Position numbers and translations under genes: made by a program
Part shown: positions 1 through 10,000 of the stretch, in pieces
How the letters are laid out: every line of letters begins with the position of its first letter
How positions within the stretch are numbered: position 1 is the first letter of the stretch
Notes under the pieces: generated by a model
Told to the model about the DNA's origin: nothing
Database searches by the model: none
What the model saw: the letters and a program-made list of their open reading frames with translations, nothing else
From: Skeletonema tropicum
Lineage: Eukaryota > Bacillariophyta > Thalassiosirophyceae > Thalassiosirales > Thalassiosiraceae
NCBI GenBank assembly: GCA_037178625.1
Contig: CM074143.1
Span: 1,674,001 to 1,738,000, forward strand
Length of the DNA stretch: 64,000 bases
Reading direction: 5' to 3'

Positions 1-250
1 GCTGCTGAAACTCCGGTGGGGAGGGCCTAGAAGATAGTGATGATGAGGATGAAGGTGTAGAAGGAGGGTGGGGTGAACTAATTGCCTCATTCGGAGAACT
101 GGATAAGTGTGATGAAGGGACAAGTGGAGAGGGGAGTGGCTGTCATTTTGATTTTAGTTTCTCCTTCGGCGAATCAAAATCCACAGAGGAGGAGGGTGAT
201 GATGACGAAGAAGAGATTGCGTCGGAGGGTGACGTTTTTCCACAGACCAA
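1..250. repeat. Left arm of 250-bp+ inverted duplication
   Basis: Bases 1-250 read as the reverse complement of 2075-2324 with one mismatch seen (gcg versus ttcg context near 220). The arm runs off the window start, so its true length is unknown. Its inner end lies exactly where the transposase sequence (here) and the RING/Sel1 sequence (other arm) diverge. The near identity implies a recent duplication. Confidence 0.9.
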
Positions 251-1282
251 TACCACCGATCCATCGGGGGAGGCCAACAACGATGCAACTCCCAGAAGGT
301 CGTTTTCTGTCGACGAGGTTCTCCGGGACGGGCTGATCTTTGCTGGATTCACCGATGAAAGAATCACCAGGTGTGGGGAAAAGCGCAATACTGATCGCTT
401 CAAGGCCCAGTATGGGGTGTACCCCAAAACGGTAGCATCTTTTCTGGGGGACCTTTTCCACAAGCATCCTTGATTGATATACAAAGACATTTTCATGACC
501 CTTTACTGGCTGAAAACGTATTCGGTTGCACACGTCATGTCCGCCATTTGGGGACCTTGTGAGGAGTATATTAACCCAGTTCTCGAAGATTATATTGCGA
601 AGTTTGCCTCCCTGAAAGAGGGGAAAATTCGTTTGGACCGTTTCAACGACGAGACAATCATTGTCTTCTCTATAGATGCATGCCATTTCATGACGGACGA
701 GATGGCACTTGACCCTTCAACCCGTTGGTATGACTTTAAAAAGGGAGGCGCCGGAGTCAAGTATGAAGTTGCACTTTCTATCCATTCGAATGAAATAATC
801 TGGATTGAGGTCCTCTGGAAACCAGCATCCATGACATCTCTATGTTCAGAGGATACACAACGAAAGATAAAAAGAAGAACAAGGTAGACAAAGATGCATT
901 TATTTTTCGCATCCCAGCAGGAAAGAAAGGCGTTGGTGATTCCGGATGTGAGTAGAAGATCTGGGAGACCACGTTCCAAATTCTTTTTTGTTCTCACTTC
1001 TAACTCGTATTCCATCTATCCTATCTTCTTGCAGATTCTGGAGAGCCAAACAAGATTATTACAACAAGAAAGGGTCAGTCAAAGGAAATGAAAAGATGGC
1101 TTGGACGTGTTAAGAGCCGTCAAGAAACGTTTTTCAGCCGAGTGAAATCGTTCAATATATTGAAAAATCGCTTTAGGCACGGTAAAAGAGGTACAGCGGA
1201 TAAGCTCCTTAGACACAAGCATTGCTTTGAAAGCGTTGTCGTTCTTCTTGCTTACGATATTGAACATAATCCTCTTTTTTAA
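1..1282 (+). pseudogene. DDE-superfamily transposase, broken, one intron
   Basis: Frame 3 is open from 9 to a TGA at 471-473 (acidic N-terminus, then a motif GVYPKTVASFLGDLF), and continues in the same frame as MTLYWLKTYSVAHVM..., FSIDACHF, DPSTRWYDFKKGGAGVKYE. Near position 805 the homology jumps frame to GPLETSIHDISMFRG. A GTGAGT donor at 950 and a TTGCAG acceptor ending at 1034 define an 85-bp intron whose removal gives DSGYSGEPNKI, followed by KSRQETFFSRVKSFNILKNRF and a TAA at 1280. The order D (FSID), D (IHDIS), D/E (DSGYSGE) matches the DDE endonucleases (Tnp4-like) common in stramenopile genomes. The in-frame TGA and the frameshift make it a pseudogene. The promoter and true start lie outside the window. 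Confidence 0.72.
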
Positions 1283-1284
1283 GT

Positions 1285-2074
1285 TTAGTCATAATGTTTT
1301 ATAGTACATTGAATTAATTCAATCATACTAAAATATTTTGCAGCTTCATCTCTCTGCGGAGTCTTGGTTGCATCTATAGCTGCCTGGTGTGCACGCAATG
1401 TAGCAGCAAGTACCTCTTTGCTGACAAGACCTTCCTTGAATGCATTCATCAGCGCTTTGATTGAATGATCTTCTCCCTGAGTGGCGGCGATGATCATATG
1501 CTTCACTGTCTCTCTTTATTGCCATTCTTCAACTCGTGAGTACCAAGAGACAATCTAGCGATTGCATGACCTCCAATAGCAGCGACTTCCAGATGGTGAA
1601 TGTTCATTTTCTGCTCATCCTTTTCTACCCCATGCCCCTTTCGATACATACTCGACAGTTTAAAATGCGCTTCAGCAGCTTCCAAACCATCTCCTTTAGC
1701 AGCCTTTGTATAATGGCCAAATGCTTCAGTATAATCCCCCTTCTCACAATTCTTGAATCCTTCTATAATCAATGCAACGGGATCATTCGTCTCAACTCTT
1801 TTCATCCTTTGTTTATCTGTTCCACCGGCTGTGTCGGCCAACGCTTCTCTACAGAATGGACATTCGCGCTTCTTCGTGTTCTCACGGTCCATGGCATAAA
1901 TACAACCATTACAAACAGTTTTACTGCAACAAGCATAAGTCATATACTGCTTAGGATGAAGCGGCATAGGAACCATGCAGATGGGACAATCGCCAAGATG
2001 AGTGCTCTGCGGTTGCTTGAATAGCAGCTCGTCACGTAATTCCGCCGCACGTTTCTTACATGCTCTTTTGTGTT
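1285..2074 (-). pseudogene. RING-finger/Sel1-repeat protein, frameshifted, 5' truncated
   Basis: The minus strand reads KKRAAELRDELLFKQPQSTH, then a RING-type zinc site (CPICMVPM ... CCSKTVCNGC ... CPFCRE), then Sel1-like repeats (GDYTEAFGHYTKAAKGDG, KLSSMYRKGHGVEKDE, IHHLEVAAIGGHAIARLSLG). Diatoms carry large families of such proteins, probably E3 ligase-like or scaffold proteins. The frame stops at 1503 and resumes one base shifted as VKHMIIAATQGEDHSIKALM ... LRAHQAAIDATK, which is the usual C-terminus of the family, so one base is missing near 1505. Upstream the gene is cut at 2075 by the inverted duplication; an out-of-frame ATG at 2243 inside the transposase piece could start a 246-aa chimeric reading frame. 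Probably dead, or a sequencing error in an otherwise intact gene. Confidence 0.75.
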
Positions 2075-2324
2075 TTGGTCTGTGGAAAAACGTCACCCTC
2101 CGACGAAATCTCTTCTTCGTCATCATCACCCTCCTCCTCTGTGGATTTTGATTCGCCGAAGGAGAAACTAAAATCAAAATGACAGCCACTCCCCTCTCCA
2201 CTTGTCCCTTCATCACACTTATCCAGTTCTCCGAATGAGGCAATTAGTTCACCCCACCCTCCTTCTACACCTTCATCCTCATCATCACTATCTTCTAGGC
2301 CCTCCCCACCGGAGTTTCAGCAGC
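2075..2324. repeat. Right arm of inverted duplication
   Basis: Reverse complement of 1-250. The arm starts at the motif TTGGTCTGTGG (2075), the last shared bases before the RING/Sel1 sequence. Homology continues past 2324 only outside the window on the other side. Confidence 0.9.
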
Positions 2325-2609
2325 GGCAGGACTTTGAGGTAGCTCGAAACTATCAGCACCAGTATGACACATGCACTCTTGTTCATCGTTGCCTTCTTCC
2401 TCGGACATCGAAGAAGAGGGGATCAAATGAGAATGGTCACTGTCACTCTCATCCTCATCATCGATCCTATCTCGGTAGCCAATGAAAGAAAATTCAAAGT
2501 CCTTCTTTGAGCTCACATGAGACCGTTCATTTTCGCTCTCATCCCCACCATTGCTCCTATCTCGGTAGGTGTCAAGAAAAGAAAAGCCATCGTCTGCAAT
2601 GAAGGACAT
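2075..2609 (-). pseudogene. Truncated 5' end of the same DDE transposase
   Basis: An ATG at 2609 opens an acidic, Ser/Asp/Glu-rich frame (MSFIADDGFSFLDTYRD ...) that ends at 2295 (AAETPVGRA, stop). The following acidic frame (EDSDDEDEGVEGGWGEL ...) is shifted by one base. The same arrangement lies in the left arm at 1-30, so the shift predates the duplication, or an undetected intron lies here. This piece supplies the probable N-terminus of the transposase at 1-1282 and is fused at 2075 to the RING/Sel1 gene. Confidence 0.55.
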
Positions 2610-2884
2610 ATTGGTGCTTTCTAAGTAGGAATAATTGAACGATAGGTGGATATTATTTATGTCGGCGTCAAGTTAGTTGTTGATGTGCAGGAATCGCCAA
2701 AAAACTGGCGCTGGCCAAATGGAGAAGCGGCGCAGCCTCATTGCCAGCCTGACCACAGAAGCACAACCAACAGTAGGAGGAGAGGACGGCGAACGATACT
2801 TAGTATGCTGCCCTTTCGAAGCGATGATAATATGTGATATGGTAATAAGCATGCAGCGTTTTGTATCTTATCAAATCGCCCGCC

Positions 2885-2989
2885 TTGTCACTATGTAACT
2901 ACCCGCGTTGTGACAATGTAACAACGCGGGTAGTTACATTGTCACTACGTAGTGACAATGTAACAACGCGGGTAGTTACATAGTGACAA
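2885..2989. repeat. Compound 105-bp palindrome
   Basis: The outer 27-bp arms (2885-2911 and 2963-2989) are perfect reverse complements, and 2936-2963 is itself a perfect 28-bp palindrome centred on TACGTA. A 30-bp block containing AACAACGCGGGTAGTTACAT occurs twice in direct orientation (2910-2939 and 2952-2981) and once inverted. It can fold as a long hairpin or cruciform and is probably a small fold-back element. Just downstream (3030-3080) lie three runs of AAAGGGGGC followed by their complement GCCCCC. Confidence 0.9.
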
Positions 2990-3119
2990 CCCAAACAACC
3001 CGCCGAAGATTCACCCGCGGGCGCTTTGTCGCCCGTCTAAAAAGGGGGCAAAGGGGGCAAAAAGGGGGCATTGTGCCCCCGATCCATAATCCTCCAGATC
3101 AATCAGCTATGGTACGACT

Positions 3120-3502
3120 ATTTATCTTTGCTTGTAAGCAAGCCACCCGTCTAAGCAGTGCTAATGTTGTTTCTGTGTAGTAGGTACAATTTGGTAGAAT
3201 TTAGTGTTCCTGGCCATTGTGGGTGCTGGTGCTGGCTAGTGCTAGTCCCTGCCTGTACACAATGAACGTCTCGTATTCGTATCAGCTACAAGAACTAAGC
3301 ATCGCTCCTGTCTGAGCAGTGTTCAAATGCTAGTATAGTATCATATAGTATCACCTCCAAATAGAATGGACCACTAAAATGGCTCATGCGCATATTGACG
3401 ACGATAGATACTTTTTGGTAGAATGTGGTGCTGCCGGCCAGCCCACACCCACACTGGAAGTCGACCTCTCGTATTAGCTACGGGAGTCCCAATTCCTGGA
3501 GA
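3120..3502. repeat. Dispersed repeat block, two units
   Basis: Non-coding sequence built of diverged units of about 190-220 bp. Recurring phrases include GTCTAAGCAGTGCTAATG, GGCTCATGCGCATATTGACG, ATACTTTTTGGTAGAATGTG and CTGGCCAGCCCACAC. The same phrases recur at 4790-5617 and, inverted, at 12430-12905 and 17535-17835. No reading frame is conserved. Confidence 0.8.
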
Positions 3503-3760
3503 GCAAGTCATGTCAACGAATCAACCAGTGGCGATAGGTTAACTTATAAAAGAGACTTTTAAGTTATCAGCTTTTCCAGTTCAGCTTAGTCATATCCAGC
3601 TCGGGCCATGGGCCTTGACTTGTACTTCTCTGGATGACAAGAGACGAGAGTTTGGCATTGGCCTTGCCCCGTTTTTCGTGTGGTGCTAGCTTCCCCTGTG
3701 AGTCGTTACAAAAATTGAAAAATTTCACTAATGCAGCATTTCACTCTTACGATAAGTGGA
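3503..3760 (+). pseudogene. Fragment of the FAD-dependent reductase gene
   Basis: Starting at GAGAGCAAGTCATGTCAACG, this copies the end of exon 1 of the gene at 10704-12222 (the STNQPGATAEV region to the donor site at GAGFP) in the opposite orientation, with indels and substitutions that destroy the frame. It lies directly downstream of peptide gene copy A. Confidence 0.8.
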
Positions 3761-3885
3761 TAAGAATACGAATAATTAAACTTAAACGTGACGATGCAGC
3801 TGCACACACATTTGCTCCTACACTACAGAAAGAGTGCATTTAAAAGTTCTCTTCCTGATTGTCCCCATCCAACAACACTCTTCAC

Positions 3886-4427
3886 CTACTCCTCATCAAA
3901 GAAATCAAACTCCTCATCCTCATCGCCGTCAAAGCCAAGGTCTTTGACGACAACGCGGCGTGGCCTGCATCTAGGTTTGCCGCGACCCTTTTGAGGGTGA
4001 AATCCGCCGACTTTCCATCTGCATTTACGGGCCCTGCGGCAACGCTTCTTTCCCATGCGCTTGCATCGAACAGCAAGTATCATTGGGTCATCCTCGGACT
4101 CGAAGTCAGAAGGAGCAGTAATTCCGTCACCGTCATTTTCAAATCCACTGACAGGATACTATGATGTGTAACATGCAAGTGACGAGTGACGAGTGAAGTG
4201 AGAGGCGTAAGTCAGTAACTTGAACTTGAATCATTAGATCTAGAACGGATGTAATGCAAGGCAAAGTCAATGCAAGGCAGGCAAAACGAAGCATATGAAC
4301 TGACTCATCAAACGAACGGAACACATTATCTATGACAATGCAAACTTACAGCGACAGCGACAGATACAGCTCCTGGAGCGGTTGAGAGAAGAGCCAAGGC
4401 GGCGGAGATAATAAGATGAAGCTTCAT
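3886..4427 (-). CDS. Secreted Cys-rich zwitterionic peptide, copy A
   Basis: Two exons on the minus strand: 4350-4427 (26 codons, signal peptide MKLHLIISAALALLSTAPGA then VSVAVA) and 3886-4158 (90 codons plus stop), split by a 191-bp GTAAGT...ATAG intron. The 116-aa product has a hydrophobic signal sequence, a linker with FENDGDGITAPS, one cationic module (C-x7-C-x5-C-R-W ... C, rich in Arg/Lys), then VVVKDLGF and the acidic tail DGDEDEEFDFFDEE. The net charge is split between a basic core and an acidic tail. Function is not recognised. Conservation of both splice sites and of the signal exon with five other copies supports a real gene. This is the only family copy on the minus strand and sits in the inverted duplicate of the B region. 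Confidence 0.78.
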
Positions 4428-4532
4428 TGTGTTTGTGATATTGATATATCGTTTGATCTGTTGATAAAATTATGGCAAGATCACATGAGGCAACCCCTGA
4501 GAAATGGTTCATATTGGTGTTTCTGGCTGAAA

Positions 4533-4578
4533 CGGTTCACACTTGTGTCGGTTCACACTTGTGTCAATTCACACTTGG
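4533..4578 (-). promoter_or_regulatory. 16-bp repeat upstream of peptide copy A
   Basis: Three tandem copies of an element reading CACAAGTGTGAACCGA on the gene's strand, about 105 bp before its ATG. Equivalent clusters precede all six family members, so it is a probable shared promoter element. Confidence 0.6.
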
Positions 4579-5617
4579 TATCAGGTTCATCAGCCCTCTT
4601 GATGATCGGACGCGTGTCATGCCGTCATAAAATAAACCCCTGCGGTGAATTAATATAACACTTTCGGGTATTTAATCCTACTCGCACAATTAGTGTGTTG
4701 GCCGAAGCAAGAAGCTACTTAAAGGGGTTCGCTTCCTGTCAAAGAATGTGGTTCCGCACAAGGTGTACTGACAAATATTCACCCCAGGGTCAGCTGCACT
4801 TTACTTCGCTTGTACCTTGTACACAAGCCATCCGTCTAAGCAGTGCTAATGTGCTTGTATAGTATCACCGCCGAATACAATGGGCCACTAGAAGTGGCTC
4901 ATGCGCGTAGTGACGACGATAGATACGATTTGGTAGAATGTAGTGTTGCTGGCCATTGTGGTTGCTAGTGCTGGCTAGTGCTAGTCCCTAGCTATAGCTA
5001 CGCTACGAGAACTAAGCATTTCTCCTACGCACAACAGATGTCTGAGCAGTGTTCAAATGCTAGTATAGTATCACCGCCGAGTGTAATGGGCAACTAGAAG
5101 CGGTATTTATAACGATAGCTAGGATTAGGTAGAATATGGTGTAGCTGGCCAGCCCACACTAGTCCTCTCGTCTCAGTCTCAGGTTAGCTACGACTACGAG
5201 ACTTCATTTAGCATCGCTTTTTCGCACGCCAGCGCCAGCGCCAGCCGTCTGAGAAGTGTTCAAATGCTAGAGTATATTACTGCCGAGTACAAATTGCCAC
5301 TAGAAGTGGCTCATGCGCATATTGACGATGATAGGTAAAATTGGGTAGAATGTGGTGCTGCTGGCCAGCCCAGCCCACGCCGACGCCCACATGGGACCTC
5401 TCGTATCAGCTACTACGAGACTGTAACTGTATCTCTTCGCATCTACGCGCATTGTGTAGTATCACGTCCGAGTGTAATGGGCCACTCTAGAAGCGGTACA
5501 TGAGCATATTGACGACGATAGATACTTTTCGGTTGAATGTGGTGCTGCCGGCCATCCAGCCCACACTGGAAGTCGACTTCTCGTATTGGTAATTAGCTGC
5601 GGGAGTCCCAATTCCTG
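4579..5617. repeat. Dispersed repeat block, about four units
   Basis: 4579-4850 is the inverted counterpart of 12880-13053 plus 16355-16430 (shared phrases: TAAACCCCTGCGGTGAATT, AAGGGGTTCGCTTCCTGTC). 4850-5617 holds about four more diverged units of the 190-220-bp dispersed repeat. No gene is seen. Confidence 0.8.
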
Positions 5618-6115
5618 GAGCTGGAGAGCAAGTCATGTCAACAAAACATCGACCATGGGGACAGATGAAGTTCTAAAAGAGACACTCAAGCTGATATCAT
5701 CTTTTCCAGTTCAGCTTAGTCATAACCACCAGATGTGGCCCTGGGCCTGGACTTGTACATCTCTCTGGATGAGAGTTTGGCTTTGGCCTTGCCCCGTTCT
5801 TCTGTATTGTGGTTCTAGCTTTCCCTGTGAGTCTTGTTTCAAACTGATTCGCTGCAATGTTATGCTCATGTACATGTATAGGTATGTACTCTTATCAATT
5901 TATTTACTATTCGCTTTCAAATACAGACGGCATCATTGGCGACCCTGCCACATCCAAACGTTTCGTGAGTCGTGAATGAACTTGGCAATCGATACAGATA
6001 CAGATACAAGGGCAATACCAAAGGTACCAATACTCATTCTTGTGCTTATGGGTCATCCTGTTGTATGTATGACTGATGCAGAAAGTGCTAAGCCGTGAAG
6101 GATTTACTCAAGCTT
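5618..6115 (+). pseudogene. Second fragment of the FAD reductase gene, intron retained
   Basis: Matches the gene at 10704-12222 from the STNQPG region through exon 1, the complete intron and into exon 2 (SKRFVNELGN ... GHPVVCMTDAE ... SLEKDL), with frame-breaking changes. Because the intron is present, the copy arose from DNA duplication and not from reverse transcription. Homology ends near 6115. Confidence 0.85.
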
Positions 6116-7006
6116 GGACTGAGAATGATGTGGAACCATCTTTTAATTTGGCGGTCGAAATGATGATCTACCTGAGTACATGTGTGTAATTCATCGATAT
6201 ATGTAATATTAATATGTTCGTCATGAATGTGTGAGAAGAAGGTAATACTACTTCTAGTACCTTCTAGGATACTTACTATCTAGTAGTTACAAGTAGTAAT
6301 AAATTGTCTACAGCATCAGCACTTGGACACTCTGGCTGAGCTGAGGGTCATTTACAAAAGTAGAAAAGAAGCAAGTATGCGGTATCCATCTTTGTCTGAG
6401 GTTATCTGTCGTTGCTCTCTATCTCTATCTTGAGAAACACACCCAAACAAGAAAGCACACTGGGTCATTCTCCCCCATGTGTTAGCGTTTTGTGTGTGGG
6501 AGAAGGAGGATTTATTCGTACCCATGAGAATTTTATATTCCTTGCTTTGGACGCCATTCGCAAGAGTCACACAGCCTTCGCGAGTCGCAAAGTCACAACA
6601 TGGTCATTCGGACTGTTTTACTCTCTTAGTTTTTGTCAGGGCAGGTTGAGGATGATGTCCAATGTTGAAAAAGGCCCAAAAGATTCATGACTTTTCGTTG
6701 TAAGCAATCATCATTTACGATCAAGAGTTAGTGTGGCTATTGTTGGAGGAGGTGGTTTGAAAAGGCTGGCTTGGGAGATAATAGCCATGTTCATCGTGGT
6801 AATCGTATTTTTTACATGTTGAACGCTTGTTTAGCCTAAAAGTACCATACCTACACTAAATGAACGAAGTGACCCCACCACTGAAGAAATTTAGGAGTAA
6901 ATGAAACTGGCATCACGACCGCAGCTACGCCATCTCTTACCAAGTAGTGGCATTATCGATTCGACCAGAACAATCCTCAGCAGCGGCAGTGGCAGTGATA
7001 AGGGCC
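6116..7006. other. Intergenic, upstream of the cyclase gene
   Basis: No supported gene. Short frames here have no recognisable content. 6200-6310 is AT-rich with CTTCTAGTACCTTCTAGG-type repeats. The stretch from about 6700 probably holds the promoter and 5' untranslated region of the following gene. Confidence 0.5.
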
Positions 7007-10000
7007 ATGCCACCATCCTTCGCCGACGTCACTACTTCAGCCTCCTCCGCTAGCATGAAAAAAAGCAGTCATCGTAGTCCGAAAAAGAAGAAGTCCAAGA
7101 AAAAAGAAAAGGAGAAAAGCACGCACAAGCGGCGCCACACCACCGGCAGCGCGAGCAGTAACGACAGTTCATCCAAACGACACAATAAGCCACGGTCATC
7201 CTCCTCCTCCTCCCAACACTGCACCTCTCTGCCAACCATCTTTGCAGAGAATCGAGAATCTCTGACTGTCGATTTGAATGGTGATCCTCTGCCACATCAG
7301 AATCAGATTGACGATTATAGTTTTATCGACGGCGGCGGTTTAAGCGGGAACAGCAGCAGTCATCCAGAAATAGACGAAGAAAAAGACCACCAGCAACAGC
7401 AGCACCACCAGCAAAGCCCCGACAATCCCAAAATGGTCATCACTGAAACTGAAAAAGCTGAAAATCGACGCCGCTCCCAAGAACAAGATGCCTTCGTCCC
7501 TGCTCAGCTTCAAGTAATAAAAAACAAGATTTCCAGAAACAACAAAAATAACCACCACAAGAAAAATAGTAATACTCCTAGCAGCAACATGCTCCTTCCC
7601 TCTGGTCTACGAAAATCATCCAACAAGAAAAAGTCCACCATTTCCAATAAGACATCCTCCACAATCACAGCGACTGCATCTGAGGCAGATTGGGATGATC
7701 TGGGAGATGAAATTGCCTCGGCGATGCACAACTCTCTAGGAATTGGTGCCGCTTCTGCCTCTTCTGCTGGTGGCAGTAAAGGCTCTCAGAAAAAGGGGGA
7801 AAACAATAACCAACAACAACAGCAACACAAAAGCAAAAGCAAAAACAATCCTATTGATGATTCCGATTTACCTCCATGGAAATGTCCCGCCTGCACGTAC
7901 AAAAATGAACCACTCCACTTGGTCTGTGGTGTCTGCGGAACAGCCGCAGTGGCCCTAACAACCTCCGTCGCAAGCAGTAGTAGCGGAAGGACAAGTTATC
8001 TATCGGCAAGTCATCTTTCGGCATCGTACATGTCCACTAATAACAATACTAGCATTATTCCATCGTCGAATCATCAATTTCATCATCATCCTAATAATGG
8101 AATGCCGCTCCATGCAAGTCAGCGATATAACAATGGATCATCGGACAATTTGGTTGGATCGATACACAATCATCAGGATTTTCGACGTAGTACTATGACT
8201 CAGGAAAGTTACAATACTAATAATAACAATAATGGTGGTGGAAATTACAACAACAACAACGGTGGTGGAGGAGGGTATCCACCACAAGCTGATCCACACA
8301 ATCATCGACGAATGAACAACAACCAATCCTCCAACAATAACAACCGGCGGCAGTTTTCCGATGACACCACCATGTCCAATGAAGATTCCGAGGGGTTACG
8401 ATCCTCCCAGAAAATACAAGAGCAGCTAAATTCCTATAATATTCAAGATCAGGTCGATTTTCAAGAGCAGCGACGTATATCACGTGAAAATGATTCGTAT
8501 CAGGAAAACGGAAATAACCAACATCCTCATCAATCGTATTATGATAATCATTATCATAATCCACCACCACCTCCGGTAAGGAATTCATCACGTGGAGAAT
8601 ATTCACGTGGTAGTGGTAGTGGTGGTGGTGAATATCGGGGTAGTCGTCGGGGAACCTACGAAGAAGAAAGAGGAGGAGGAGGAGGAAGAGAGGATTATTA
8701 TAATACTAACAGAGATACAAGAGATCGTGGAAGGAATTTACGACGTAGTGCACACGAAGATGATCGACAACAACGTGATGGTGGACGACATCATCGTGGT
8801 GGTGGATTTAGTCAATCGATGCAAATTGGCAGTGGTGGTGGTGGTGGTGGTGGTATGGGTGGAGGAAGTGTCACAAGTGGTAGACATCATAGTCGATCAA
8901 GACGACGAAACGACTATGATGATGATTCCTTATCAGATCGACGATCGAGAACATCACGGGATGAGGGTCATTATCGTAGGAGTAGTAAGGAGCATACTTA
9001 TCGAAAGAGTACCATGATGGACATGGATTATGATCGTGGTGATCGAAGAGGAGGAGGAGGGGGGTATAGGGATGATCGTGATCGAGAACGAGAACGACGA
9101 AGTGCGAGTCGATATCGTGGTAGTGGTCGTAATCGATATGATGATTATTCTGACGCATCGGAATCTTTGGGTACCAAGGGAAGAATTACGGGGGGTCAAT
9201 ATTACGATGATGGGAGTCTTGTGTCGGAAATGTCGGATGATGAAGCCACCTTTGCCGAACGGACGGTACGGACAATGCAAACGATTAAAAAGATGGCGAT
9301 ACCGTCGGGGGAGGTGACAATCATTTATACCGATGTGCAAGGGTCGACTGCATTGTGGGAGGCGGACCCCATGTCCATGAAGAAGGCTACGGATATACAT
9401 GATAGTATTGTACGGAGGTGTTATTCGGAACATGGGGGGTATGAGATTACGACGGAGGGGGATGCGTTCAATCTTGCATTTCAACATCCCGCGGATGCGA
9501 TTGGATTTGCATTAAAGGCTCAGTTGGCATTGTATCGTGCCAAGTGGCCGGAAGGGACGTTGGGTCATCCGGATGGGTGTGATAATGAAAAGAAGAAATT
9601 TCGGGGATTTCGTGTTCGATTTGGAATGCATCACGGTCCCACCACGAGTACGGTCCATAAGACGACTGGTCGGACAACCTACCAGGGGGAGGCTGTGGAA
9701 GTTGCCAAGGCTATTGAGAAAATGTCTCACGGGGGACAAATATTAACCACCGTCGAAACTTGGCGAACAGTTAGTGGTATGGCAGAACAATTATTAGGAA
9801 GTCCACAAGTGATGGATTGTGGTGAGCATTTACTGTGGGATCCCAAAAAGAGTGATCTTGCAAAGAAGAAATCATCCTCGAAAAAGGTGCTGTCGAAGCG
9901 TATTGTGCAATTGGTTCCGAATAGTTTGTCCTATGACTTTTTCGCCGCAAGGGGAGGTCAAGAAGTGAAGGAGGGGGAGACCCCCAAAAAGGTTTGTGGA

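Noticed and set aside
471..473. Reassigned TGA codon or readthrough
   Set aside because: All intact genes in the window use TGA, TAA and TAG as ordinary stops, and the same gene has an independent frameshift near 805.
6412..6690. 92-codon frame before the cyclase gene
   Set aside because: No domain, no conserved context and no splice link to the downstream frame.
7050..9740. Minus-strand and alternate-frame open frames over the cyclase gene
   Set aside because: They are shadows of Asn/Gly/Arg/His low-complexity codons, with no start context or domain content.
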